Assembly: GCF_014493765.1 (NCBI RefSeq)
Contig: NZ_JACTVJ010000007.1
Location: 674,237-738,236 of the forward strand
Length of the DNA: 64,000 nt
Direction of reading: 5' to 3'
Source of the DNA: Streptomyces polyasparticus
Lineage (GTDB): Bacteria; Actinomycetota; Actinomycetes; Streptomycetales; Streptomycetaceae
This document shows positions 7,662-14,960 of the stretch, piece after piece (the stretch's first letter is position 1; each line of letters begins with the position of its first letter). The notes beneath the pieces are model-generated. The model searched no databases, was not told the DNA's origin, and was given only the letters and a program-made list of their open reading frames with translations. Both the position numbers and the translations under genes were made by a program.

Positions 7662-8504
7662 TCAGGCGCGGCGGATCACGATGTCGCCGACCGAGGTGCG
7701 GCCGCGGACCTCCACGGTCTCCTTGGAGGCGTCGGGGCCCGTGCCCGGGCCGAGCTCGTTGCGTACGGCACCGGCCTTGGTGTTCACGTCCAGCCAGGCG
7801 GCCGTGCCTTCGGCGATACCGATCTCCAGGGGGCCGACGGAGGTCTCGAAGCGGACCTGGCCGCGCTCGACCCGGCCGATCCGGATGGCGCCGGCCGAGG
7901 AGGCCGCGTCCACGTCGCCGTGCGCGGTGCCCACGGAGATCCGGCCGTTGGCCGCCTTGGCCTGCAGGTTCCCGGTGATCGTGCCGACGGCGCTGTCGCC
8001 GTTGCTGTTCTTCACGGTGGCCGGACCGTCGATCTCGCCGAGGTCGATCCGCCCGGTGCCGGAGATGAACTGGTGGTCGGTGCCGCTCGCCCGGTCCACG
8101 CGGATGTCGCCGAACCCGGTCTTGATGTTGGCGTTGCCGACCTCGTCGAGATGGATGTTGCCCATGCTCGTCTTGACCGTGACATCGCCGAACCGGCCCT
8201 GGCCGTCGATGTAGATCATCGAGGCGTTGCTGCCGAGCGCGGAGCCCTCCGGTAGTTCGACGACCACGTCGATGCCGCCGGACTTGTTGAACACGGACCG
8301 CGACTTGGGCGCCTTCACGAGCAGCCGGCCGCCGGAGAAGGTGACCTGGGTGTTCTTCGCGGTGCGTACGTCGCGGTCGTTGGCGTCGTTGGTCGGCGTG
8401 ACCTCGACGGTGGTGTCGGTGCGGTCGCTCGCGGCGATCCGCAGGTTGATCATGTCGCCCTCCACGGTGACGGTGATCGGTCCGGGGGTCTCGAAGCTGG
8501 TCAT
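7662..8504 (-). CDS. DUF4097 family beta-helix-like protein
   Basis: This 280-residue protein is made of repeated beta-strand units typical of DUF4097/DUF4098 (GDVTVKTSMGNIHLDEV, GFGDIRVDRASG, GRISVGTAHGDVDA, GAIRIGRVERGQVRFETS). These form a right-handed beta-roll or helix. No signal peptide or membrane segment is visible, so it is likely cytoplasmic. In Streptomyces such genes often sit between a HicB-like regulator and an ABC transporter, as here. That suggests one functional module, but no biochemical role is established. Confidence 0.82.
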   Translation of the reverse strand: MTSFETPGPITVTVEGDMINLRIAASDRTDTTVEVTPTNDANDRDVRTAKNTQVTFSGGRLLVKAPKSRSVFNKSGGIDVVVELPEGSALGSNASMIYIDGQGRFGDVTVKTSMGNIHLDEVGNANIKTGFGDIRVDRASGTDHQFISGTGRIDLGEIDGPATVKNSNGDSAVGTITGNLQAKAANGRISVGTAHGDVDAASSAGAIRIGRVERGQVRFETSVGPLEIGIAEGTAAWLDVNTKAGAVRNELGPGTGPDASKETVEVRGRTSVGDIVIRRA

Positions 8505-8598
8505 CTCGGGTCCGTCCTTACGGTGTGAAGTCTGAGGTCTGTGTCGTGCTTGAAGTCTTGGGGGCGGGGCCTCGGGTGAGGCTTCGGGCCCGGGGCCG

Positions 8599-9108
8599 TC
8601 AGCCGGCCCAGCCGGTGAAGTCCCGTGCGTGGTCGCGGTGGTGGGGGCCGGCCGGCGGCGGGGTCAGGGCGGCGGCCACGGCGCGGCCGAGCCAGGCGTT
8701 GAGCGAGAGCCCCTCGCGGGCCGCGGCCTCCTCGGCCTGCACCTTGAGGTGGGCGGCGAGGCGGAGGTTGATCCGCGAGGTGCCGCCCTCGTCGGGGGCG
8801 GCCGGCTCCGGGGCGGCCGCGGGCATCGGGTACGCGGTCGGCTCGGCGCGCTCCTGTACGTCGGGCTGCGGCGTGCTGACCACGAACTCGGGGTCGGTCC
8901 CCCGCAGCCGCACTCCGACGGAGCCGGGTGCGAGCTCACGGGTGACCTCGGCCATCGCGTCCGACAGTGCGTTGAGCAGTGCCAGGCGCGCGGCCGACTC
9001 GAGCGGCCAGGTGAGCCGCTCGGCCATGGCGCGTGCTTCCGGTCCGGCGGTCTCCGCGGCGGTCGCCAGCTCCTGGCGGAGGTTGTCGACGTACGGGGTG
9101 AGGTCCAT
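8599..9108 (-). CDS. HicB-like / ribbon-helix-helix regulator, paralogue 1
   Basis: This is a 169-residue protein. The N-terminal half (about 1-85) is helical (MDLTPYVDNLRQELATAAE, then EFVVSTP), the middle is a Pro/Ala linker, and the C-terminal part (about 113-150) is a ribbon-helix-helix motif (SRINLRLAAHLKVQAEEAA, then LSLNAWLGRAVAAAL) as in HicB/CopG antitoxin-type DNA-binding proteins. No toxin gene is adjacent, so an autoregulated transcription factor for the DUF4097-ABC genes is the simplest reading. It is a clear paralogue of the gene at 9387-9914; the last residues (FTGWAG versus FTGWVG) match. Phased TGGCGCCA boxes overlap its promoter. Confidence 0.78.
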   Translation of the reverse strand: MDLTPYVDNLRQELATAAETAGPEARAMAERLTWPLESAARLALLNALSDAMAEVTRELAPGSVGVRLRGTDPEFVVSTPQPDVQERAEPTAYPMPAAAPEPAAPDEGGTSRINLRLAAHLKVQAEEAAAREGLSLNAWLGRAVAAALTPPPAGPHHRDHARDFTGWAG

Positions 9109-9117
9109 GGCTCAACT

Positions 9118-9179
9118 ATGGCGCCATCATGGCGCCACGTCAAGCGAAGTGTGGCGCCTAATGGTGCCAGGTGGCGCCG
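9118..9179. promoter_or_regulatory. Array of five TGGCGCCA boxes at the paralogue-1 promoter
   Basis: Boxes TGGCGCCA (9119-9126, inside the palindrome ATGGCGCCAT; and 9130-9137), TGGCGCCT (9152-9159), TGGTGCCA (9162-9169) and TGGCGCCG (9172-9179) begin 11, 22, 10 and 10 bp apart. That places them on one face of the DNA. The array begins 10 bp before the gene's ATG and covers a CATAGT -10-like box, so binding should repress. Ribbon-helix-helix proteins normally bind such short phased repeats cooperatively. Confidence 0.65.
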
Positions 9180-9332
9180 TGGGAGGCGTCATTGCAGGTC
9201 GGAGGGATCTGGGGGGGGAATTGGTGACGCCACCAGGGGTGCCGGAGGGCATCAGGGAGCGCCAGGGGTGCCAGGGAGTGCCACGGACGCCAGCCCGTAC
9301 CGGGGACGCCAGGGGAGCGCGGCCATGCAAAA

Positions 9333-9369
9333 GCCCCCGGCCGTCGCACTCGGTGCGACGGCCGGGGGC
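9333..9369 (-). terminator. Strong terminator after paralogue 2
   Basis: A perfect 16-bp stem (9333-9348 / 9354-9369) with a 5-nt loop is followed on the minus strand by TTTTGC. It lies 18 bp after the stop of the 9387-9914 gene and separates the two paralogues into different transcription units. Confidence 0.88.
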
Positions 9370-9386
9370 CCTGTGCTCTGTGTCCG

Positions 9387-9914
9387 CTAGCCCACCCAGC
9401 CGGTGAAGCCCTGGCCCGCTCCGCGGGAGCGCGACGAGGGCGGGTCCTGGCGCGGGGCGGGGTTGATGGCCTGCGAGGCGGCGCGTACGAGCCAGGCGTT
9501 GACCGACAGGCTGTCGCGCGCCGCGGCCTCCTCGACCCGGGTCTTGAGGTGCGCCGGAAGCCGGAAGTTGATGCGCGCCATCGAGCCGTCGTCGGCCTCG
9601 GGCGCGGCCGGCGGCGCCGGGGGCAGCGGAGCCTGCGGGGGCTCGGGCAGCTGGGGCGCCGGCTCGGGTGCGGGCGGCGCCGTCACCACGAACTCGGGGT
9701 CGAGCCCGCGCAGCCGTACGTCCACCGAGCCGGGCGCGAGCTCACGGGTGACCTCGTCCATCGCCGCCGACAGGGCGTGCAGGAGGGTCAGCCGCGTCGC
9801 CGACTCCAGCGGTGCGGACAGCCGCTCGGCCAGATCGCGCGCCTCCGGGCCCGCGGCATCGGCGGCGGTCGCGAGCTCCTGGCGAAGAGTGTCCACATAC
9901 GGCGTGAGGTCCAT
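9387..9914 (-). CDS. HicB-like / ribbon-helix-helix regulator, paralogue 2
   Basis: This 175-residue paralogue of the 8599-9108 product shares the N-terminal helical half (MDLTPYVDTLRQELATAAD, then LDPEFVVTAPP). A longer Pro/Ala linker follows (about 95-122), then the ribbon-helix-helix segment (ARINFRLPAHLKTRVEEAA, LSVNAWLVRAAS). The likely role is a DNA-binding autoregulator. Upstream it carries the same box type as its paralogue, so the two may cross-regulate or form heterodimers. Confidence 0.78.
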   Translation of the reverse strand: MDLTPYVDTLRQELATAADAAGPEARDLAERLSAPLESATRLTLLHALSAAMDEVTRELAPGSVDVRLRGLDPEFVVTAPPAPEPAPQLPEPPQAPLPPAPPAAPEADDGSMARINFRLPAHLKTRVEEAAARDSLSVNAWLVRAASQAINPAPRQDPPSSRSRGAGQGFTGWVG

Positions 9915-9942
9915 GACGCCAATTATGGGGCGTGTGGCGCCA
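9914..9942. promoter_or_regulatory. TGGCGCCA-type boxes upstream of paralogue 2
   Basis: TGACGCCA (9914-9921), TGGGGCGT (9926-9933) and the perfect palindrome TGGCGCCA (9935-9942) lie directly upstream of the ATG. They are spaced 12 and 9 bp apart and have the same sequence class as the array at 9118-9179. Confidence 0.55.
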
Positions 9943-10025
9943 TGCCGGGTGCGAGGGTGCCAGGGGCGGAATGCGGGGGAGACGCAGGGCGGGCCGGGGT
10001 TGCCGGGCCCCGGGCGGACGGGACG

Positions 10026-10472
10026 TCACGCGCCCCAGTGCGGGGCCGGGCCGTGCGGACCACGGGGCTGCGGCGCGTGCGGTCCGCGGGGCTTGCGTAC
10101 GGCGACGGTCACCGCGGAAAGCGCGGTGGTCACGGCGAGACTGCCGACCAGGACCATCAGGACGCCGACCATGAACAGGCCGCTGGCGTCGTCCGACCAG
10201 TCGGTGAACGCGGCGACGGACAGCCCGGCGGTGACACCGACGACGGGGACGGCGGGGTGGCGGCGGACGGCCGCCCAGTAGACGGGCGCGAGCAGGGTCA
10301 GAACCAGGCCGATCACCTGCCATGCCTCGTACGGTCCGGTGGTCGAGCCGTCGGGGTGCACATCGCGCTGCTGGTCCCAGCCGAGCCAGCCGGCCCAGGC
10401 GCCGATGGCCAGTGCGGTCAGGGCGAGGGCGGCGATCACCAGTCGGGCGGGGCCCGTGAGCTTCTTGTGCAT
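10026..10472 (-). CDS. Small integral membrane protein (148 aa)
   Basis: The protein has four predicted helices: LVIAALALTALAIGAWAGWL, AWQVIGLVLTLLAPVYWAAV, VVGVTAGLSVAAFTDW and FMVGVLMVLVGSLAVTTALS. The tail is short and rich in Pro, Gly and His (QPRGPHGPAPHWGA). I do not recognise the family. It has no obvious operon partner: HicB paralogue 2 is 110 bp downstream on the same strand, and the DinB-like gene is 160 bp upstream with a short repeat between. Confidence 0.72.
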   Translation of the reverse strand: MHKKLTGPARLVIAALALTALAIGAWAGWLGWDQQRDVHPDGSTTGPYEAWQVIGLVLTLLAPVYWAAVRRHPAVPVVGVTAGLSVAAFTDWSDDASGLFMVGVLMVLVGSLAVTTALSAVTVAVRKPRGPHAPQPRGPHGPAPHWGA

Positions 10473-10551
10473 GCCTCAAGCGTCCTCCGCGCCCGGGCGC
10501 GCGACCACCGTACGGATACTCATCCGCCCCCACCGCGCAGGTACTCACTCC

Positions 10552-10612
10552 CGGTGCCGAACCCCCGGCCCGGCACCCACCTCGGTGCCGAACCCCCGGC
10601 CCTTCACCCACC
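10552..10612. repeat. Imperfect direct repeat in intergenic DNA
   Basis: Two copies of a roughly 32-bp unit containing GGTGCCGAACCCCCGGCCC lie between two minus-strand genes. I see no gene or clear terminator here. Confidence 0.6.
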
Positions 10613-10634
10613 CCGGTCACGGCCTCCCGATCCC

Positions 10635-11090
10635 TCACCTCATCGCGTAGTACTCGGCCACCGCGGTGAGGGCCTCGGCCGGATACGTGTGCCGGATGCC
10701 CAGGGGCCGGCGGATGTCCTCGCCGTGCACGACGGTCTCGCCGAGCAGGGCGACGGCGGGCAGCGGAGGCTTGCGGGTGCTCGTCACCGCCTGCCGGAAT
10801 CGGCCGAGCGTCTCGGCCGGCCCGCTGCCGAGCTGCCGCTCAAGCTGCATCGCCACCTGCCGGTCGAAGTCGAACCGGCAGCGCAGGACGCCCGCGAACC
10901 AGGTCACCGGGTTCAGCCGCGCGGAGGCGGTCAGATGCGCGAGGACCTCCCGTACCGACAAGCCCGTGCACAGCGAGGCCGTGGCCCAGCCCTCGGCGTC
11001 GAGATCCGCGAGGTCCTCGGCGAGCGCCGCCCGCTCGGCATGGACCAGCGGCCATACGTCACGGCTGGTGAGCCGCTTCTGCTCGGTCAT
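10635..11090 (-). CDS. Maleylpyruvate isomerase N-terminal (DinB-like) domain protein
   Basis: This 151-residue protein is of the mycothiol-dependent maleylpyruvate isomerase/DinB four-helix family (TIGR03083-like). It has an N-terminal helix with VWPLVHAERAALAEDLADL, the conserved turn LCTGLSVREVLAHLTAS, and a late HGEDIRRPLGI motif that usually provides metal-binding His and Asp. The length is that of the N-terminal domain alone. It may be a mycothiol-dependent transferase, but the substrate is unknown. The ATG at 11090 is chosen because GAAGGG lies 7 nt upstream; an in-frame ATG at 11108 lacks a binding site. Confidence 0.8.
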   Translation of the reverse strand: MTEQKRLTSRDVWPLVHAERAALAEDLADLDAEGWATASLCTGLSVREVLAHLTASARLNPVTWFAGVLRCRFDFDRQVAMQLERQLGSGPAETLGRFRQAVTSTRKPPLPAVALLGETVVHGEDIRRPLGIRHTYPAEALTAVAEYYAMR

Positions 11091-11166
11091 CCGGAAACCC
11101 TTCTCCACGCGCGGCGCGCTGCGCGGCCGACCGCGCCGGCCGCACCACTCCTACCGGCACGCCCGC

Positions 11167-11424
11167 CTACTCGATCTCCCGCATCATCTTCTCCATCGAC
11201 TCGATCGAGATCCGCGTGTGCGTCTGCTCCTCGATCGACCGGCGGTGCATCTCGATGTTGTCCTCTAGCAACTGCTGGTACTTCAGGGCCATCTGCTTGT
11301 ACTGCTCCTCGCGCGAAGCCAGCATCCGGGCCCGCCAGGTCGCGGCGATCTGCCAGACGACCACGATCAGAAAGAGGAAGACGCCTCCGGCGCCGACCAC
11401 TCCCGCCCAGTCCCCGCCGTTCAT
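11167..11424 (-). CDS. Small membrane protein with a coiled-coil tail
   Basis: This 85-residue protein has one N-terminal transmembrane helix (VVGAGGVFLFLIVVVWQIAA, about 9-28), a basic stop-transfer region (RARMLASREEQYKQ) and a Gln/Glu/Met-rich heptad region to the end (YQQLLEDNIEMHRRSIEEQ, ESMEKMMREIE). It is likely anchored with the helix in the cytoplasm and oligomeric. Its ATG overlaps the stop of the upstream ArsR-type regulator by 4 bp, so the two are co-translated. The regulator may sense a signal linked to this protein. Confidence 0.8.
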   Translation of the reverse strand: MNGGDWAGVVGAGGVFLFLIVVVWQIAATWRARMLASREEQYKQMALKYQQLLEDNIEMHRRSIEEQTHTRISIESMEKMMREIE

Positions 11425-11780
11425 GAGGTGGTCTCCTTCATCGTCGTCTTCTCTTCCTTGGTGAGCTCCGTGGTGAGCGTGAGCGCCGCCCCGGCGACGG
11501 TCTCGGGGGTCAGCACATAGGCGAAGGGCGTGAGCTCGAAGTACTTCATCGCCTTGCCGTTCGCGGCCAGTTCGAGCGTCCCGGTCACCAGTCCTGCGGC
11601 TTCGAGCCGCTGCAGATGCATGTGCAGCAGCGGCCGTCCGATGCCGATCTCGCGGGCCAGGGCGCTCACGTAATTGCGGCCCCCGCCGAGCGCGGCGACG
11701 ATCCGCATACGGTGCGGATTGCCGAGCGCCGTGAGGACCTTCAGGAGGTCGTCGCCCGACGGGGCGGGGGGCCGGCTCAT
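11421..11780 (-). CDS. ArsR-type winged-helix transcriptional regulator
   Basis: This 119-residue helix-turn-helix protein shows LLKVLTALGNPHRMRIVAAL, YVSALAREIGIGRPLLHMHL (recognition helix), then a wing with ETVAGAALT following. It lacks the metal-binding Cys of classical ArsR, so the ligand is unknown. The ATG at 11780 (MSRPPAP) has GGAG just upstream; an in-frame ATG at 11831 would add 17 non-conserved residues. It forms a two-gene operon with the coiled-coil membrane protein. Confidence 0.84.
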   Translation of the reverse strand: MSRPPAPSGDDLLKVLTALGNPHRMRIVAALGGGRNYVSALAREIGIGRPLLHMHLQRLEAAGLVTGTLELAANGKAMKYFELTPFAYVLTPETVAGAALTLTTELTKEEKTTMKETTS

Positions 11781-11895
11781 GGGCTCCACAGTGCTCGCGC
11801 GGCCTGAACCCGTCAAAAGGATCTGACACATGTCGGGGAAGACTGGGGGACTTCCCGGGGTCCTGACCGGGGTCCGGTCAGGGTCGGTGTCAGGG

Positions 11896-13197
11896 TCAAG
11901 GAGTGGCGGAGGCGGAGGCCGGCGCCGACTCCGCACGCCCCGCCCGCAGATGGCCGCCCCGCTCCAGGGCCGCCACCGCTCCCGCGCACAGCGCACCCGT
12001 CGCGGCGAGCGCCGCCCACGGCAGCCAGGCCACGCCGGTGTCGAACAGCGCGCCCACCGCCAGGTTCCCGGCCGCGATCGCCAGACCCGAAGCGGTGTTG
12101 TACGCCCCGTAGTACGTGGCGACCAGACGCTCCCCGGACAGCCTGACCACGGTGTCCATCTCGAACGGGTAGAGCAGCGCGCCGCCCCACGCGAGCAGCG
12201 CGGCGCACAGGATCAACGCCGTCACCCCGTACAGGAACGAACCCCCGTACGGGAAAGGGCCGTTGTACAGGAGCGGCAGGAAGGCGCCGCCCATCAGGAG
12301 CAGTCCCCACACGATGGCCCGCGGCCCGGACAGCGTCCGCTTCGCCCACGCCGTCAGCCGCAACTGCCCCGACAGGGCGGCGAGCGCGGACACCGCGAAG
12401 ACGGCGCCCGTCACCACACCGGTCCGCTCGCCGAACAGCTCGCGCGCCCGCAGCGGCAGGGCGAGATACACCTGGAAGGCCAGCACGTACGAGCCGGACA
12501 TGGCCGCCGCGAACAGCAGGAACGGCCGGTTCGCCGCGATCGACCGCCAGTCCGCGAGCACCGCGCGCCAGGCCGGCTCGGCCCCGCGGTCGGCTGGCGC
12601 ACGGGCGGGCAGCGCCCGCGCCTGGAGCAGCGCGAGCGCACCGAAGATGACCGCGGACGCCGCGCACACCGCCCTGAAGTCCCAGGCGAGCAGGGCGAGT
12701 CCGGCGAGCGGGCCGACCAGGATCCCGGCCTGGTAGAAGACGTTGAACGCGGCGAAGGCCTCCACCCGCCGCTCCGCACCGGCCTCGGCCGCCAGGTATG
12801 CCCGTACCGCCGGATTGAACAGCGCCCCCGCGAGCCCTGTCAGGGCGGAGGCCACCAGGAGCGCGGGCAGCGACTGCGCGAAGCCGAGCAGCGCGAAGGC
12901 CACGGTCCGCAGCGCGCACCCGGCCAGGATCATCGGCTTGCACCCGTAGCGGTCCGCGAGCGTCCCGCCGACCAGGAACATCCCCTGCTGCGACAGATTC
13001 CGTACGCCGAGCACCAGACCCACCGCCCAGGCGGCGAGCCCGAGGCCGTGACCGAGGTGGTCGGCGAGATACGGCATCAGCATGTAGAAGCCGAGGTTGA
13101 TGGCGAATTGATTGACCATCAGAAGCCGTACGGCCGGGTCGAAGGACGCGACCTGCCTGCGGAGGTTGTGCTGCGTACGCGGCCCCTTCGTCGTCAT
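11896..13197 (-). CDS. MFS transporter (Rv0849-like, cysK2-linked)
   Basis: This 433-residue protein has twelve predicted helices. The cytoplasmic loop-2 motif [14 protein letters not shown] is typical of the major facilitator superfamily (drug:H+ antiporter type), and the central loop is long and charged (about 200-220). Its ATG overlaps the stop of the PLP enzyme by 4 bp, so it is translated with it. The order PLP enzyme then MFS matches cysK2-Rv0849 in mycobacteria. It probably exports a small sulfur- or metal-related metabolite, but the substrate is not known. Confidence 0.88.
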   Translation of the reverse strand: MTTKGPRTQHNLRRQVASFDPAVRLLMVNQFAINLGFYMLMPYLADHLGHGLGLAAWAVGLVLGVRNLSQQGMFLVGGTLADRYGCKPMILAGCALRTVAFALLGFAQSLPALLVASALTGLAGALFNPAVRAYLAAEAGAERRVEAFAAFNVFYQAGILVGPLAGLALLAWDFRAVCAASAVIFGALALLQARALPARAPADRGAEPAWRAVLADWRSIAANRPFLLFAAAMSGSYVLAFQVYLALPLRARELFGERTGVVTGAVFAVSALAALSGQLRLTAWAKRTLSGPRAIVWGLLLMGGAFLPLLYNGPFPYGGSFLYGVTALILCAALLAWGGALLYPFEMDTVVRLSGERLVATYYGAYNTASGLAIAAGNLAVGALFDTGVAWLPWAALAATGALCAGAVAALERGGHLRAGRAESAPASASATP

Positions 13198-14312
13198 CGC
13201 ACACCCGCCGTACGGGCCAGCGGGTCGCGGACCTGCCCGCACCGCGTCCACCCGGTCACCACGCACGCGTCCGGCGTGGTGATCTCCGCGGGCCTGGGCG
13301 GCGGTTCGACGCCGAGAATCCCTTGTTCGGCACACCAGTTGTCGTTGTAGACCGTCTCCAGGTAGCGGTGCGGACCGTCCGGGAACACCGCCGCGATGCG
13401 CGTCCCGGGCGGCGAGGTCCGCGCCACCCACCCCGCGACCAGCGCGACCGCACCGACGCTCCAGCCGCCCGACGCGTAGTGCCGCCGCGCCAACTGGCGG
13501 CAGGCCCACACCGCTTCACCCGGCGCCACCCAGTGCACCTCGGCGAACGCCGCGTAATCCACGTTCGCCGGATGGACGCTGGAGCCGAGCCCGCGCATCA
13601 GGCGGGGCCCCGCGGGCTGCCCGAAGATCGCCGAACCGACCGAGTCCACCCCGACCACGCGCAGGTGCGGCGCGTGCCGGCGCAGCCCCTTGGCGATCCC
13701 TGCGGAGTGGCCGCCGGTGCCGACCGCCACCACCAGGGTGTCGATCCGGCCGAGCTGGGCGATGAGTTCGGCGGCCAGCGGCGCGTACGCGGCGACGTTG
13801 TCCGGATTGCCGTACTGATCCGGGCAGTACGCGCCGGGCCGGGCGGCGAGGAGCGCGGCGACCCGGGCCCGCCGCGCCTCCTGCCAGCCGCCCGTCGGAT
13901 GCGGCCGCTCCACCTGGTCGACCTGGGCGCCGAGCGAGGCCAGGAGCCGCACCATCGCCGGCTCCATCCCGGGATCGGAGACGACGGTCACCGGATGCCC
14001 GTACGTGAGACCGGCGAGCGCGAGCCCGAGGCCGAGCGTGCCGCTGGACGACTCGACGACGGGCGCACCGGGCCGCAGCGCCCCGCGCCGCCGGGCCTCG
14101 CGGATCATGTGCAGGCCGGGGCGGTCCTTGATGCCGCCGGGGTTGGCGCCTTCGAGCTTGGCGAAGAAGCCGCGGCCGGGCGGGGCGAAGGGGCGGTCGA
14201 TCCACAACACCGGGGTGTTCCCGACCAGTTGGGCGGGGCGGCGGGCGACGGCGGGGGCCGGCGGTGCGAGCTTGGTGTGGTGCGGGTGATGCATGTGCTC
14301 GGTGCACTTCAT
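13194..14312 (-). CDS. CysK2-like PLP-dependent cysteine synthase family enzyme
   Basis: This is a 372-residue fold-type II PLP enzyme. The Schiff-base Lys62 lies in GGIKDRPG, the substrate loop is ESSSGTLG, and the phosphate-binding turn is VGTGGHSAG. The family replaces a beta-leaving group of serine esters with sulfur nucleophiles. The mycobacterial CysK2 uses O-phosphoserine and thiosulfate. The N-terminus is unusual ([14 protein letters not shown]): one Cys and five His in 14 residues, a potential metal site. The ATG at 14312 has GGAG 9 nt upstream, which supports including this leader. The gene is coupled to the MFS gene. Confidence 0.88.
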   Translation of the reverse strand: MKCTEHMHHPHHTKLAPPAPAVARRPAQLVGNTPVLWIDRPFAPPGRGFFAKLEGANPGGIKDRPGLHMIREARRRGALRPGAPVVESSSGTLGLGLALAGLTYGHPVTVVSDPGMEPAMVRLLASLGAQVDQVERPHPTGGWQEARRARVAALLAARPGAYCPDQYGNPDNVAAYAPLAAELIAQLGRIDTLVVAVGTGGHSAGIAKGLRRHAPHLRVVGVDSVGSAIFGQPAGPRLMRGLGSSVHPANVDYAAFAEVHWVAPGEAVWACRQLARRHYASGGWSVGAVALVAGWVARTSPPGTRIAAVFPDGPHRYLETVYNDNWCAEQGILGVEPPPRPAEITTPDACVVTGWTRCGQVRDPLARTAGVR

Positions 14313-14447
14313 GGCGTACGGCTCCTACGTGCGGCCGTGCCGAAGGGGCGCGGGACGCACGGGATAGGCAGATCGGTTGGCGCGCGGCGGTACGTGGGGA
14401 ACGTGGCGTACATGGCATACGTGACGTATCCGACGTACCGGGTGCGC

Positions 14448-14858
14448 CTATTGCCGCCAGACGCCGAGCAGGGACCGTTCGCCGCCGCGGCCCGGCGGAC
14501 CCCCGTGGTCCACGCAGGTGTGTGCGGGGCGCCCGGGGGCGAAGGCCGGTGCGAGGTGGGGCAGGGCGGGCGCCGCGAGCTCCTGCGTGCCCGGATCGCG
14601 CGGCCGGTCGAGCGCGTGATCGACGTGCTCGCCGGAGTCGTGGTCATGCGCCGGATCCGTGACGAGGGCGGGCTGTTGGCCCTCGGAGATCCCGAGCTGC
14701 GGTGGGTGCGCTCCGTACGGGCCGTGCGTTCCGGAGAAGGACGCACTGTGCGCGGCGCTCGCGAGATGCGCGGTGATCAGCACGGCGAGCAGCGGCACCA
14801 GGACGGGACGTCCCCGTCGGATCGCCCGCACCAGGGCCGCCCGCCATGACTCGATCAT
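14448..14858 (-). CDS. His-rich membrane-anchored protein (LpqS-like position)
   Basis: This 136-residue protein has a basic start and one hydrophobic segment (VLVPLLAVLITAHLASAAHS, about 19-38) acting as anchor or signal. The extracellular part holds a His/Asp cluster (DPAHDHDSGEHVDHAL) and a late CVDHGG. The metal-ligand content, size and position two genes before an MFS transporter resemble LpqS in the copper-responsive mycobacterial lpqS-cysK2-MFS operon. It lacks a lipobox. A GTAAG-N6-CTTAC inverted repeat lies just upstream. I see no enzyme motif. Confidence 0.68.
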   Translation of the reverse strand: MIESWRAALVRAIRRGRPVLVPLLAVLITAHLASAAHSASFSGTHGPYGAHPPQLGISEGQQPALVTDPAHDHDSGEHVDHALDRPRDPGTQELAAPALPHLAPAFAPGRPAHTCVDHGGPPGRGGERSLLGVWRQ

Positions 14859-14867
14859 TGACCGATC

Positions 14868-14883
14868 GTAAGTCGGCGCTTAC
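14868..14883. promoter_or_regulatory. Inverted repeat GTAAG-N6-CTTAC
   Basis: A 16-bp inverted repeat with 5-bp arms starts 10 bp before the His-rich protein gene. It is a candidate operator for the three-gene group. I cannot match it to a named regulator. Confidence 0.4.
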
Positions 14884-14960
14884 GCGGCGTCACGTTCCGG
14901 TCGCGGCATATCGCCCGTACGTGGCGTGCAGGGCCGGTGAGGAGCGCCGGGCGTACGCGC

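Noticed and set aside
8599-9914. HicAB-type toxin-antitoxin pair
   Set aside because: Both genes are antitoxin-like paralogues with ribbon-helix-helix domains. Neither encodes a HicA-like toxin, and none lies beside them.
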